Shown one piece after another: positions 24,384-33,514 of a stretch of 63,198 bases of DNA. Origin of the DNA: Deltaproteobacteria bacterium (lineage in GTDB: Bacteria > Bdellovibrionota > Bdellovibrionia > Bdellovibrionales > Bdellovibrionaceae); assembly GCA_017302835.1 (NCBI GenBank), contig JAFLCC010000017.1, positions 1-63,198 on the forward strand, read 5' to 3'. Position numbers and translations under genes: made by a program. Below the pieces are notes generated by a model. The model saw nothing but the letters and a program-made list of their open reading frames with translations. It was not told where the DNA came from and searched no databases. Numbering within the stretch: position 1 is the first letter of the stretch; each line of letters starts with the position of its first letter.

Positions 24384-26138
24384 TTAATTGTTCTTAGCCC
24401 CACTGAGCAACCAGGATTCTAGATCGAAATATTCTGATGCCGTTAATGGTTTTAACCGAGGCATTAGCAGGGCCTCAGTAGTGAATTTTCGCAAAGTTCT
24501 GCGATACATGAGACTCACGGGGACAATCACTTTATCTCCTTCAGCCGTGAAAGAAATGGAGTCAGCACCTGGCACCAAAATCTGCTTGTTACTTGAAATC
24601 ATCAGCTCGTAATCCTGAATATCATAGCCCCCATCCCTCCTAACCGAATTGTGGCACTCCGTGCAGGTAGCAAATAGAGTCCCACCGTTACTCATCAATT
24701 TGCTAAAGGTAATTTCTGTTGAAGGAGGCTCTCGGTGCATTCTTTTATTAAAGACGATTCTTGCAACCTCGGTTCCCTGAGGGATTTGAACACTGCCAAG
24801 ACCCGCTTCTAAACGCAGTGTTAAAACGCGGTTTGATTCATATCTTTCATCCCGAGCCGTTTTGATTGTGATCGGTTTTAAGGTTTCACCGGGAGCAAAG
24901 GCAAATGATGTGGTTCCCAATTTGTAATCCCAATCAAAACGGTTAAAGCTGGTCCCTACCACAGATCGTGCGACTTCAAAGTTCCTAGCCAAGGGGTGAC
25001 CACAACCACCAGCTGATGGGCAAACTAAATTATATACGTCTGGCAAACAGCTTGTTGAATTAGTTACTCCTCCACTACACAAAGCGCTGGTGTCTGGGGT
25101 AATAGAAAAGGTAATGACCTCGGTGCTAGGCTTATCTAGAACGACGTTAAAACTCACTTCACCAGTATTGTTAGCCAACACCGTCCTGGTTCCTGTGAAG
25201 GATAACAAAACAGGAGGAGGCGGTGGGGGAATATTCGTTGTTTCTATGTTCTCAAAATCAAAGCTAAGCTTATCTTCAGCAAAGATAGCTCCGGCAATGA
25301 CGATAGCGCCAGTGGATAACAAAGAACTAGGTAAGGCCGCTTGTGCGGTTTTTGGAATCTTTGCATCTAGATATCTAAAATTAGTACTATAGTTGATATA
25401 ACGCCCATTAATTAAAGTAAATAGCCCTTTAATATGAATATCCTCGCTGCTTCCATAAATACGTGGTGAATGGACGGAAAAATATCTTTCAGTGCCACGA
25501 AGCACTTTATGAACAACGACTGAAAACTTCGCCCCTTTCAAATCAGGCACGCTTTTGTCCTTTAGCTGAATCAGGTCTTTAGCCAAATCATACTCAATAG
25601 TTCTTTCTTCTCCGTCGTTCATTGTTGGGATGATTTTGCCAATTAATCCAAAATTCGATCGGTCTTTAATACTTAAATTCTGCTGCGCTTCTCCAGTGCC
25701 GCCAAGGCACATATCATATTCTGAAAGAGCCTTAACCCATGTAATTTTAAGCTCATTGACAGCAACCGTATGTTGTGAACCAGTGTAGGGAGGGTTATGG
25801 CCATCGCTGATGGCATTGCTAGATACTTTGGAGTAACCAACCTGCATAAAATCCTTGTAAGCCACAACAGTATCAGGATTGGAAAATTGACCCTTACCGG
25901 GCCCTGTGGAATGACAAGACTTACAATTCGCAATCAAGAAAGGTTGATAACTTCGAGCATAAAAATTCATCAATTGATCCTCGCAAGGTTCCTCACTGAG
26001 CTGCTGGTTTGTCAGGGAGCTCAAAGACGATGATGATTCTTCTGCATCCTTTGGATTGCTGCAATTATTAAAGGCCACCGTGGTGAAGACCCCAACCATA
26101 AACAGCACTGATAGATTTTTTAACATTCGCAAATTCAT
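24384..26138 (-). CDS. Haem lipoprotein with Calx-beta-like domain
   Basis: 584 residues with lipobox FNNC (Cys 26). CKSCH (72-76) marks an N-terminal haem-binding segment. Residues about 310-470 are a Calx-beta-type Ig-like domain (TGEVSFNVVLDKPS, FAFAPGETLKPITIKTARDE, ESNRVLTLRLE), and CTECH close to the C-terminus marks a second haem segment ending in LDSWLLSG-like helix. Proline-rich PPPPPP joins the parts. The start has GGGGGG 5 bases upstream of the ATG. It looks like an extracytoplasmic scaffold carrying haems at both ends. Operon member with the DUF1501-like gene upstream. Confidence 0.82.
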   Translation of the reverse strand: MNLRMLKNLSVLFMVGVFTTVAFNNCSNPKDAEESSSSLSSLTNQQLSEEPCEDQLMNFYARSYQPFLIANCKSCHSTGPGKGQFSNPDTVVAYKDFMQVGYSKVSSNAISDGHNPPYTGSQHTVAVNELKITWVKALSEYDMCLGGTGEAQQNLSIKDRSNFGLIGKIIPTMNDGEERTIEYDLAKDLIQLKDKSVPDLKGAKFSVVVHKVLRGTERYFSVHSPRIYGSSEDIHIKGLFTLINGRYINYSTNFRYLDAKIPKTAQAALPSSLLSTGAIVIAGAIFAEDKLSFDFENIETTNIPPPPPPVLLSFTGTRTVLANNTGEVSFNVVLDKPSTEVITFSITPDTSALCSGGVTNSTSCLPDVYNLVCPSAGGCGHPLARNFEVARSVVGTSFNRFDWDYKLGTTSFAFAPGETLKPITIKTARDERYESNRVLTLRLEAGLGSVQIPQGTEVARIVFNKRMHREPPSTEITFSKLMSNGGTLFATCTECHNSVRRDGGYDIQDYELMISSNKQILVPGADSISFTAEGDKVIVPVSLMYRRTLRKFTTEALLMPRLKPLTASEYFDLESWLLSGAKNN

Positions 26139-26273
26139 TACGTCCCCCCAACAATCCTCAAATTAATTCCCATACCGACCCAATGCTAAGAAAAACTAAG
26201 CCAATCTAGGCAAATTAAACCAAACTAAGCCGAACCGTCTCAGTTAGACCTATCTACCTAACGTCTCGTCATA

Positions 26274-27755
26274 CTACGCAGCCGCTTTACCATGTATCTT
26301 CACAATCTTATCCAAAGCCAAAGTGTCAAAGGTCCGATTGGTTTCTGGAATTCCTGACCACAACCCAAGTTTTCCATTAAAGGACAAATAGTTTGCAAAA
26401 ACGGCCGCAGCGGCAATTTCTGAGTTTCCTCCCACTAAAAATCGATCATCCGCAGCTTCGGCATCCGGATCATTTTTCATATGTCCCAGCTGAGAATCGA
26501 CAGACTCAACCGTTTCACTGGGGTCATAGGCCATCATGAACATGGCTCCAGCATCTCCACGATCTGCTGTGGGATCTACTCCTGGCGAATCCGACTTTGG
26601 CGTACCCACGCCTCCATCACTTACTAAATGAATAAACCCTGGAGAATTCATTACATGAAGTGATTGAATGATTCTCCCAATCACCACTCCTGCGTCGGTG
26701 TCCATTCGGTTCGTAGTCGCAAGATCAGAGCCATGATAATCATAACCGCCCAGTTCAATACTTATAGTTCCTGCATTCCCGTTAATTGCATTAAAAAGAA
26801 GAGCCGCATTAACATATGAGGCGTCCCCTCTCCCTGTATTGGCATTCAATCCCCAAACGGCAGCAAAAGCAGGATTGGTTCTAGGATCTAAGTCTAAGCC
26901 AGAAGGGTTTTCGATCAAATTCACATTGTCTTTATTTGCAGTTCCTAAAAGGCGATCCAACAAACTTCCACCCGTCATGCTAGCTAATTTCCTAGATTGA
27001 GCTTGGGATAGTTTTGCAGAAGCTTTGAAAAAACTGGTTTTCTGCGAGGCACTTAAACCACTCAGCCGATCAGCGACCCCCAATGCGTTGATAATATTAT
27101 CGACGTTATTCACAATTAAGGGAGCGGGAGGCATGACAAAAGCGGTGGCATTGCTTACGCCAATTCCATTGTCCACACGACCCATGTTAGGTAAAATCTT
27201 TCCTTTCATCCCGGCTTTGGCAACTAGTCCCGAGCTATCAAATCTATTTGTGTCTGAATCGTTCTGAGATTGGAGGGGCAACCCAACAAAGTGAGTTTTA
27301 GCTAAAGCAGAAGTAGCTAAATTGGGAACAAGACTTGTTTGAACACCAGCTAAGAATCCAGATCCTGAATAAAAATTAGGTTTATTTTTAAAATGCCCGT
27401 CTTTTACAATTTGACCGACCAAATTGGCTGCAGATCCCAAACCTTGAAGTCCGTAGTGAGGCAATAACTCACGCCCTTCTGTTAAGGCAATCCAATTTCG
27501 AGTAGCTCCCCAACCGCCGTTCAGATTGACAGTGATAAAGGGCGCGAGCTTCGTGGCTGCAGCAGCTTTACACAATTCCTGTGCCTGGGCCAATCCAGAC
27601 TTGGCAAACATGGTCATGAGCGAGGGCATGGTCATTGAAGCCATAAACGGAATGGCTCCGGAAGCTAAAAACTCCCTCCTCGTGACGGGTTTTCTTCCAT
27701 GGTACAGTTTAGGTCTGTTGTTGTTGTTACCGTTGTTACTATTGTTGTTTTCCAT
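26274..27755 (-). CDS. Tat-exported DUF1501-like protein
   Basis: 493 residues. The N-terminus is a run of Asn/Ser (ENNNSNNGNNNN) followed by a twin-arginine motif TRREFLASG (25-33) and hydrophobic segment, so it is exported folded. The body matches the DUF1501 pattern: a VNLNGGWGATRNW opening strand, LGGYDYHGSDLATT, and HLVSDGGVGTPKSD, where DUF1501 proteins keep sulfatase-like metal-site residues. DUF1501 proteins are typically encoded beside cytochrome-domain partners in planctomycetes and myxobacteria, as here. Enzymatic role unproven. A GGAG site precedes the ATG. Confidence 0.8.
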   Translation of the reverse strand: MENNNSNNGNNNNRPKLYHGRKPVTRREFLASGAIPFMASMTMPSLMTMFAKSGLAQAQELCKAAAATKLAPFITVNLNGGWGATRNWIALTEGRELLPHYGLQGLGSAANLVGQIVKDGHFKNKPNFYSGSGFLAGVQTSLVPNLATSALAKTHFVGLPLQSQNDSDTNRFDSSGLVAKAGMKGKILPNMGRVDNGIGVSNATAFVMPPAPLIVNNVDNIINALGVADRLSGLSASQKTSFFKASAKLSQAQSRKLASMTGGSLLDRLLGTANKDNVNLIENPSGLDLDPRTNPAFAAVWGLNANTGRGDASYVNAALLFNAINGNAGTISIELGGYDYHGSDLATTNRMDTDAGVVIGRIIQSLHVMNSPGFIHLVSDGGVGTPKSDSPGVDPTADRGDAGAMFMMAYDPSETVESVDSQLGHMKNDPDAEAADDRFLVGGNSEIAAAAVFANYLSFNGKLGLWSGIPETNRTFDTLALDKIVKIHGKAAA

Positions 27756-27872
27756 TTTTAATTCTCCAATTTTTTAATTTTTATTTTTATAATAACTCAC
27801 TAACTTTCTCTGTGATTCGGGCATTTTGCCAAGCTACTTTAACTGAGCTCCCCATCTCATCAACTACATTGG

Positions 27873-28547
27873 TTAATTCAAGAGAGCGTTTAAACTCGCT
27901 AACATAGAAGTGCACAACATCACGGCTGCTGTTCTGGAAGCCTGAGTTTCATTCGCACCGACAGAACTCGTGATAGAATCAATAACGATATCTCTTTCTT
28001 CGTTACTAAGTTCGTAGTCCCTAAAACAAGATAAAGCCATATTTGATGCCGCCACACTTATGGCTGAAGTGCTGGGCAATACATCGGCATTCAAATTCCA
28101 GCCAGCAAAAATCCTTGTACCCCTGGCAATTTCTTGATCGACAAGATCATTGCATATTTCACCTGCAATGCTATGTACAGCCATCATCATTGGCGGAGTG
28201 AGCGAGTTGACAGCTCCATAGGTTGATACAGATCCCACTTTGGCATCGTACACACCTAGTGTTAATGACGAAACACTTTCCAAACCTGTACAAGCAGCTA
28301 AGTGCTGAACAATATTTGTTGAGCCGACTAACGCTGCTGTTTTTGCTCCTGGAATGACCTCAATAGCATCTGGGTCGACACAAGAAGCCCCGAGTGTTGA
28401 GCTTAGTTCTTGGCTGTTATTTGCATTAGGATAAAAACCCCCTTCAGAGCAACCATTTCCAAATATAACCACAGCAGAAACCAGGACCAAGGACGTTTGA
28501 AATACCCGCATAAGTCGTTTTGCTTTAATTTGATTTTTGTCGTTCAT
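27873..28547 (-). CDS. Lipoprotein, unknown function
   Basis: 224 residues with a lipobox NGC (Cys 33) after a hydrophobic VLVSAVVIFG segment. Mature part is mostly helical, Ala/Ser-rich, with four further Cys (SCVDPD, ACTGLE, ICNDL, SCFRDYE and LCTSM region) that may pair. No known domain. The ATG is one base past the stop of the upstream haem protein gene and has GGGGGG seven bases before it. Most likely a partner subunit of the operon products. Confidence 0.75.
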   Translation of the reverse strand: MNDKNQIKAKRLMRVFQTSLVLVSAVVIFGNGCSEGGFYPNANNSQELSSTLGASCVDPDAIEVIPGAKTAALVGSTNIVQHLAACTGLESVSSLTLGVYDAKVGSVSTYGAVNSLTPPMMMAVHSIAGEICNDLVDQEIARGTRIFAGWNLNADVLPSTSAISVAASNMALSCFRDYELSNEERDIVIDSITSSVGANETQASRTAAVMLCTSMLASLNALLN

Positions 28548-28548
28548 G

Positions 28549-30852
28549 TTATTTCCCCCCTAAACATAATTCGTTTGAAACAATTTTTTGAAATAAATAC
28601 TTCAGGTTGTAGTTACGTTCAGGTTTCGAAAATTCTTCAGCCACAGTTTTAATAAATCCATCTTCTTTTACACCAGCCTCGCGTTTGCAAACCGTAAAGA
28701 AAACTCGTTTTGCCATACAACGAGGGAAAGCCTTGCTTTCAGCTATCGCTTTACCAAATTCATTGGTGCCTTTCCCCGATACTCTCGGGCCCCATCCAAT
28801 GGCGATCTTGTTTGTTCCACTGTTAGCATTATTCACCCATTCATCACCTCTCAGAATTCTGCCATCCCTAAAAGTTTCTTCGTTGTGATTCATCTTACGT
28901 GATACGGTAGGAGCATCTGGATGAATTCTCATTACAATAGAATTGTCCTCATTAGCATTTGCAGCTGTTGAGTTCGGAACCAAAGAGGAGTGTTTTAAAA
29001 AATCATTCGAGAAAGTCATGTGAGCAAAGGCAGGACGGAACCCATCTAAGACCGTATGGCAAGCCCGACATGAAGTCGTGAACTTGGCCCTGCTGCCTCC
29101 AGGATTGCGATCGATATCCCGACCAATCACATCCTCTGGGCCTGAAGCATCTGCCATATTTTCAATGGGCATGCACAAAAACTCTCTAAAAGTAAACTCC
29201 GCAGCCCTTCGATTAGTACCGGCCACCATGTGGGACATCGCCCACTGACGAGTCGTTAGTAAACCAGCAGCCCAGGAGTTATCTACCGCCTCAAAGGTAA
29301 TATTATTAATGTTGTTATTATTCGTGCTATTGTTGGCCGTTGCTGAACTAGCTCTTAACAAAATTTGTTTTCGCTTCATCAAAACGGCTTTCAAATCAAA
29401 GTTTCCAGATTCCAAGGCTTCATAATGATTGTTAGATCTTAAAATATCATCGATGTCGTCACTTGGAACCGCTGATTTTGTAGGATCTCCTTGATAGAAA
29501 AAATCTCCAGATAACAATTCTTTAGCGCTGATATCATCCCTTACAGCCCCAATTACGGTTGCTGTAAAATCATTTAAGGGGTAATTAATGGTCTCGTCCC
29601 TATTTGACATCTTGGCCGCAAAATTTCTGACAACAATATTGTAGAAAGAGGGATTCTCAGTAACCAAAGCCGCTGCTCCAACACCATCATTCACATTTAG
29701 TCGTTGTTCCATTTGTGTCAACAAAGGGTTGTAAATAGGAGTCTTGGTTCCCGTCAGACGCTCATAGATCTCGGAAGCTTTTAGCAAATTTTCAGTTCTT
29801 GGCACATTCACTATGGGAAACAATTCATTCTTAACAATTTGATAAGCACTCCCAAAAACCTCGTCCTTACTCAAAGCCTCGCAGTAAATAGCCAATCGAT
29901 ACATCTTCCCTTTCCAATAACGATTAGGGTTATTTGATTTTGGATCACTTCCAATGTAATCCTGAAAATTTTCTGGTTGGGTTAAAATGGAGGTTGAGCT
30001 TATGTAGTCATTTCCTACATTTAAATAAGCATCACTTATCCATTTATCAAAATAGGTCCCAGGAGTTCCACCATTAAAACCATTTCTGGTTTCAACGGCA
30101 GGATAAAGATTTCCGTTTCTGTCCGTAAGATACAGATTCGCAAAACCTGTTAGCTTATTAACTGTAAAAATAACTTTCTGTTTATAACTTGTTGCTTTCC
30201 GCCCTAGACCATCGATCAAGACCGAAGTAGCGGACGAGGTCACCGGCTGTGCGAATAGGTTTTGATTTACTGGATTTGTTAGGGCCCCAAGAAATCTATC
30301 TCCCATATTATAAACTTGGCCTAATGCAAAATTGATGTTTACATTGTTTCCTCTGTTAGTGAAATCTTTTGACATGCTCACTATACGAAGAGGTTGAAGG
30401 AAATTAGGATTATTGCTCTCAGGGTATTCTCCCGTTCTTCTTTCAACAGTTTCATTACTTTCGATTTCCGCTTCGATAGTTAAACCTGTAGTCCCTGGCT
30501 TCCTGCATTCCGAAGTAATTTTTGTTGCGTAATCAATGGATCGAATAATAGTGCTCCCACGAATCCTGAGAAAGCCATCGTTACTGCTATCTTTTCCAAA
30601 TTCAATTTTTGTTTTGTCGGTTCCATACCATCTTAAATTTAATTTAGCCCCTATATTTGATTTGTCTTGGAACACGACGGGGGCATCATTTTGAAGCATT
30701 GAAGTGAAATCATCTTCAAAATCGTAGTGTACTACCGCCTTGCTATTTCTGACAGCAGAAGTGATATCTGCAATGGAGATCATACCCACAAAAAACACGG
30801 TCAAAAATACCCAATGCTTTGCTTTTATCTGTTCTCTCATCTTCGCTCTCAT
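28549..30852 (-). CDS. Exported protein with concanavalin-like and DUF1592/1588-like haem region
   Basis: 767 residues from the ATG at 30852, which has GGGGGGAAA six bases upstream; the frame is open 13 codons further. A signal peptide or anchor (about 12-33) is followed by a LamG/concanavalin-A-like domain (about 35-330: AVVHYDFEDDF to GKMYRLAIYCEALSKDE). The C-terminal region carries a CRACH haem motif in FTTSCRACHTVLDGFRPAF, preceded by REFLCMP, which resembles the DUF1592/DUF1588 proteins of planctomycetes and myxobacteria. Those are the habitual partners of DUF1501/DUF1552 proteins. Likely periplasmic or surface-exposed carbohydrate- or polymer-related, but the substrate is unknown. Confidence 0.75.
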   Translation of the reverse strand: MRAKMREQIKAKHWVFLTVFFVGMISIADITSAVRNSKAVVHYDFEDDFTSMLQNDAPVVFQDKSNIGAKLNLRWYGTDKTKIEFGKDSSNDGFLRIRGSTIIRSIDYATKITSECRKPGTTGLTIEAEIESNETVERRTGEYPESNNPNFLQPLRIVSMSKDFTNRGNNVNINFALGQVYNMGDRFLGALTNPVNQNLFAQPVTSSATSVLIDGLGRKATSYKQKVIFTVNKLTGFANLYLTDRNGNLYPAVETRNGFNGGTPGTYFDKWISDAYLNVGNDYISSTSILTQPENFQDYIGSDPKSNNPNRYWKGKMYRLAIYCEALSKDEVFGSAYQIVKNELFPIVNVPRTENLLKASEIYERLTGTKTPIYNPLLTQMEQRLNVNDGVGAAALVTENPSFYNIVVRNFAAKMSNRDETINYPLNDFTATVIGAVRDDISAKELLSGDFFYQGDPTKSAVPSDDIDDILRSNNHYEALESGNFDLKAVLMKRKQILLRASSATANNSTNNNNINNITFEAVDNSWAAGLLTTRQWAMSHMVAGTNRRAAEFTFREFLCMPIENMADASGPEDVIGRDIDRNPGGSRAKFTTSCRACHTVLDGFRPAFAHMTFSNDFLKHSSLVPNSTAANANEDNSIVMRIHPDAPTVSRKMNHNEETFRDGRILRGDEWVNNANSGTNKIAIGWGPRVSGKGTNEFGKAIAESKAFPRCMAKRVFFTVCKREAGVKEDGFIKTVAEEFSKPERNYNLKYLFQKIVSNELCLGGK

Positions 30853-30945
30853 TAGTTTCCCCCCAACTAGATATTTTTCATCACTCACCACCCACTCACG
30901 TTCAACATTTTTATTTCAAAAATATAAACTCATTTCATTCTTTGA

Positions 30946-33156
30946 TTACTTAATCTCATAAATATAAACAGCCCCTGCATTAGATCTAATTTCTGATGGA
31001 CTCACGACCTGCGGCTTTGTTTGCGCCCCTACGATAATTGTTGGCTTGGAAGCCCCTTCAGACACCGACATTGAGTAGCTAAAACTCTCTCCATTTTCAC
31101 TATAATGATCTAACTGAAGGAAGCTTACCGATGCATTTCTAGCATTCAAGTTGGCTTTTGTATGTCGAGAGATAGAACCTCCGCTAGAACTATTCCCTCG
31201 AGTACCGACATAAACCGAATCTCCAACCATGGCCAATGAGACGCCAAATCGAATTTCATCGGCCCCCGCTCCAAAAATAATAAATGGATTGGTTACATCA
31301 GTATAGTTTTGGTAATAAATCATGGCCCCACGAGCTATTTGTCCCGGTCGGCTATCATCCACAGCTCCTACCGCTAAAGATGTGCCGTCAAAGCTAATTG
31401 AAGAGCCAAACTTTCCTTTATCTGAAATAATGCTTGGGGAATTAATGCTAGCGACATTCACAAAGGTTCCCGCATCGACATTAAATATATGGATAGATCC
31501 CTTATAGGAATTAGCTCCCTGGTAAGCAGCCACGACAGCTCGGCCTCCTTGAAATACAAGATTAGCTCCTAAAGCTTGAAGATCATTAAAGGCATCATTA
31601 CTAGAAAGGATGGTACCTAACAAGGTAGACGTAGGAGTTCGATCACTCGTGCTTCCATCTCCGAAGAGCTCCGCATTGTAAGCGTACAGATAGACGGCAC
31701 CCTTTACTTGTGCGGTCACATCCCCAACTATCACCGAACTTCCTGTCAAAGCCAGACTCGAGCCAAAACGGGAACAAGGAGTCGTAGGATAAGAGCAAGT
31801 CACCGGATTTTTTATCGTCTGAACTAGACTCGCCAGACCACTACTGATACTATATACATAAACTCTCCCTGAAAATCCTTGGTTACCCATGGAGCTCACG
31901 GCCAGTAAATTTCCCTTCAACGCTACACTAGTTAAATTGCTTCCAATGGGATTTCCTGGAAGAATTTTTTGTACAAAACTCCAATTACCTTTCAAATTTT
32001 TTTTAAACAAGTAAATATATCCAAGATCATCCTCGCCCTCACTCAAGGCCGCAGCAAAGTCCCCGTCCATCGCCACACTCGTCCCAAACTTGGCATTGGT
32101 TGCTGGTAATTTAGTAGAGTCTTCGGAGGCTATTGCGTTGTTAAGCTTTTGCTCTTTCCAACAATTGTTCTCAATATTCGTTTGCACGTAGATCGGTTCG
32201 GACTCTAAACTCACATTAGCCATATTTGTCGAAGCATATCCCACCTTCACTGTATTTAAATTAGTAGTCGAAACTCGGATAAAGAGTTTATAATAAGCCA
32301 CGCCATCAGCACAGCGAATGGCTCTGGTTCCCATATTAGCCTGCCGATTGCGAAATCTTAGTGAGATATTACTGTTAGCGTAAGTAGCTCCGCCATTGTT
32401 TAAATTATTATTATTAGCTCGAGGCTCTACTGCCGCTCCCAATCTATCCGTGACTCTTTGACCGTTGACATCATTGTCTATGGTTATCGGAGCTCCGCTT
32501 GCATCGATTCCACTGTTAAATTGAGATACCTTGCCAGCATCCATACTGAGTGAAACCTGCAAACGAGTTTCATAGGTACATCCATCTGCAGGATCAACCT
32601 TCGGATTAACTCCTTTATTATCATCTACAATGACATCTAAAGAAGAAGCATCGTCAATATCTCCAGAACCAACGGCCAGTCCCGCTTTCAAATTAAACAC
32701 CTTGGCTTTCACCACGTCGGCATTCATAATCATGGGAGTCTGAAGCCATCCTTTGCATCGGTTCTTACGCTCTATTTCAGCTTGAATCTGCGCTGCCGAA
32801 GGACCTACAGGACCTGTGGGAGCTGTAGGCTCTGTCGGCGCTACTGGAGCTATGGTTCCTGGCGGGTTGTTAGTAGGTGTTCCAACCGTTTCGGCGGTAT
32901 TAGATGGCTCGTTGACAGAGTTATTGGAAACAGATGAAGAATCTGTTTCTTCTATTTTAAAAGTTCCTTGGGAGCAGTTCTGAAAGGGAATAAATAATAA
33001 CAGAGAAAGCACAATAAATGAGACCCTTCGCGAATACTTTCCACGACGCTGAATCAAATACTTTATGAAGTTTACCACTCCAGTTTTTGCATTCAAAATA
33101 ATTGTACCCAAAATCCCTCCCCAGTTCCTCAACGCTCTTTTCATGACTCTTATCAT
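30946..33156 (-). CDS. Lipoprotein with FG-GAP/beta-propeller-like repeats
   Basis: 736 residues. The lipobox FQNC puts the lipid Cys at residue 61, so the N-terminal part before the signal peptide is unusually long (about 40 basic residues) and the true start may be later. A Pro/Thr linker (PVAPTEPTAPTGPVGPS) precedes the body. From about 390 onward it has repeats of the form FG(S/T)S(V/L)A(M/L)xG....V(G/S)....GxVYxY, the pattern of FG-GAP propeller blades seen in integrin-like surface proteins. Probably a surface-exposed binding protein; first large gene of the minus-strand run. No obvious ribosome site precedes the 33156 ATG. Confidence 0.78.
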   Translation of the reverse strand: MIRVMKRALRNWGGILGTIILNAKTGVVNFIKYLIQRRGKYSRRVSFIVLSLLLFIPFQNCSQGTFKIEETDSSSVSNNSVNEPSNTAETVGTPTNNPPGTIAPVAPTEPTAPTGPVGPSAAQIQAEIERKNRCKGWLQTPMIMNADVVKAKVFNLKAGLAVGSGDIDDASSLDVIVDDNKGVNPKVDPADGCTYETRLQVSLSMDAGKVSQFNSGIDASGAPITIDNDVNGQRVTDRLGAAVEPRANNNNLNNGGATYANSNISLRFRNRQANMGTRAIRCADGVAYYKLFIRVSTTNLNTVKVGYASTNMANVSLESEPIYVQTNIENNCWKEQKLNNAIASEDSTKLPATNAKFGTSVAMDGDFAAALSEGEDDLGYIYLFKKNLKGNWSFVQKILPGNPIGSNLTSVALKGNLLAVSSMGNQGFSGRVYVYSISSGLASLVQTIKNPVTCSYPTTPCSRFGSSLALTGSSVIVGDVTAQVKGAVYLYAYNAELFGDGSTSDRTPTSTLLGTILSSNDAFNDLQALGANLVFQGGRAVVAAYQGANSYKGSIHIFNVDAGTFVNVASINSPSIISDKGKFGSSISFDGTSLAVGAVDDSRPGQIARGAMIYYQNYTDVTNPFIIFGAGADEIRFGVSLAMVGDSVYVGTRGNSSSGGSISRHTKANLNARNASVSFLQLDHYSENGESFSYSMSVSEGASKPTIIVGAQTKPQVVSPSEIRSNAGAVYIYEIK

Positions 33157-33170
33157 GATGGCGTAAACTT

Positions 33171-33227
33171 TTATCCATGTGTTACGGATTCATTCAACTG
33201 TTCCAGTATATTCGGAACGAAATTCAT
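33171..33227 (-). CDS. Possible 18-residue leader peptide
   Basis: An ORF of 18 codons (MNFVPNILEQLNESVTHG) starts at 33227, seven bases after GAGGAGGGGGG, one of the strongest ribosome sites in the window. It ends 14 bases before the start of the FG-GAP lipoprotein, which itself lacks a clear site. It may act as a translational leader that feeds ribosomes to the next gene. It could also mean that the annotated start of that gene is wrong. Confidence 0.3.
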   Translation of the reverse strand: MNFVPNILEQLNESVTHG

Positions 33228-33514
33228 TTTTCAATCCCCCCTCCTCGCAATATTTGGTAATTAATTTAACTTTCATCGCTATCTAACTTGATTAACTTGA
33301 AGTTTTCAGAATGAGATTCTTGATAATTTAATTTTTACCGTCTCACTTGTATATTTATATTCTTAAGAAAATGAATAATGTGATCACACCTTGTGAACGA
33401 GATAAATAAACTGAGTCATTTTGGGACGATCCTCATTTTTTATATCTTTTCCTTAGAATATAGAAAAACTAACAGCTAAAATAGAATCTAAAGAGATCAC
33501 GTGGGGAGAATTAA
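33228..33514. promoter_or_regulatory. Divergent intergenic region
   Basis: About 290 bases of AT-rich DNA without an ORF separate the minus-strand lipoprotein/haem run from the plus-strand haem lipoprotein at 33515. Promoters for both directions must lie here; I cannot assign convincing -35/-10 boxes by eye. Confidence 0.4.

Noticed and set aside
26193-26231. Two copies of AAACTAAGCC 29 bp apart
   Set aside because: Only ten bases long and in a short spacer without other structure; not enough to call an operator.
32957-33178. Minus-strand ORF of 73 codons at the start of the FG-GAP lipoprotein
   Set aside because: It overlaps the lipoprotein in another frame; the lipoprotein frame carries the signal peptide and lipobox, so this one is likely spurious unless a frameshift is present.
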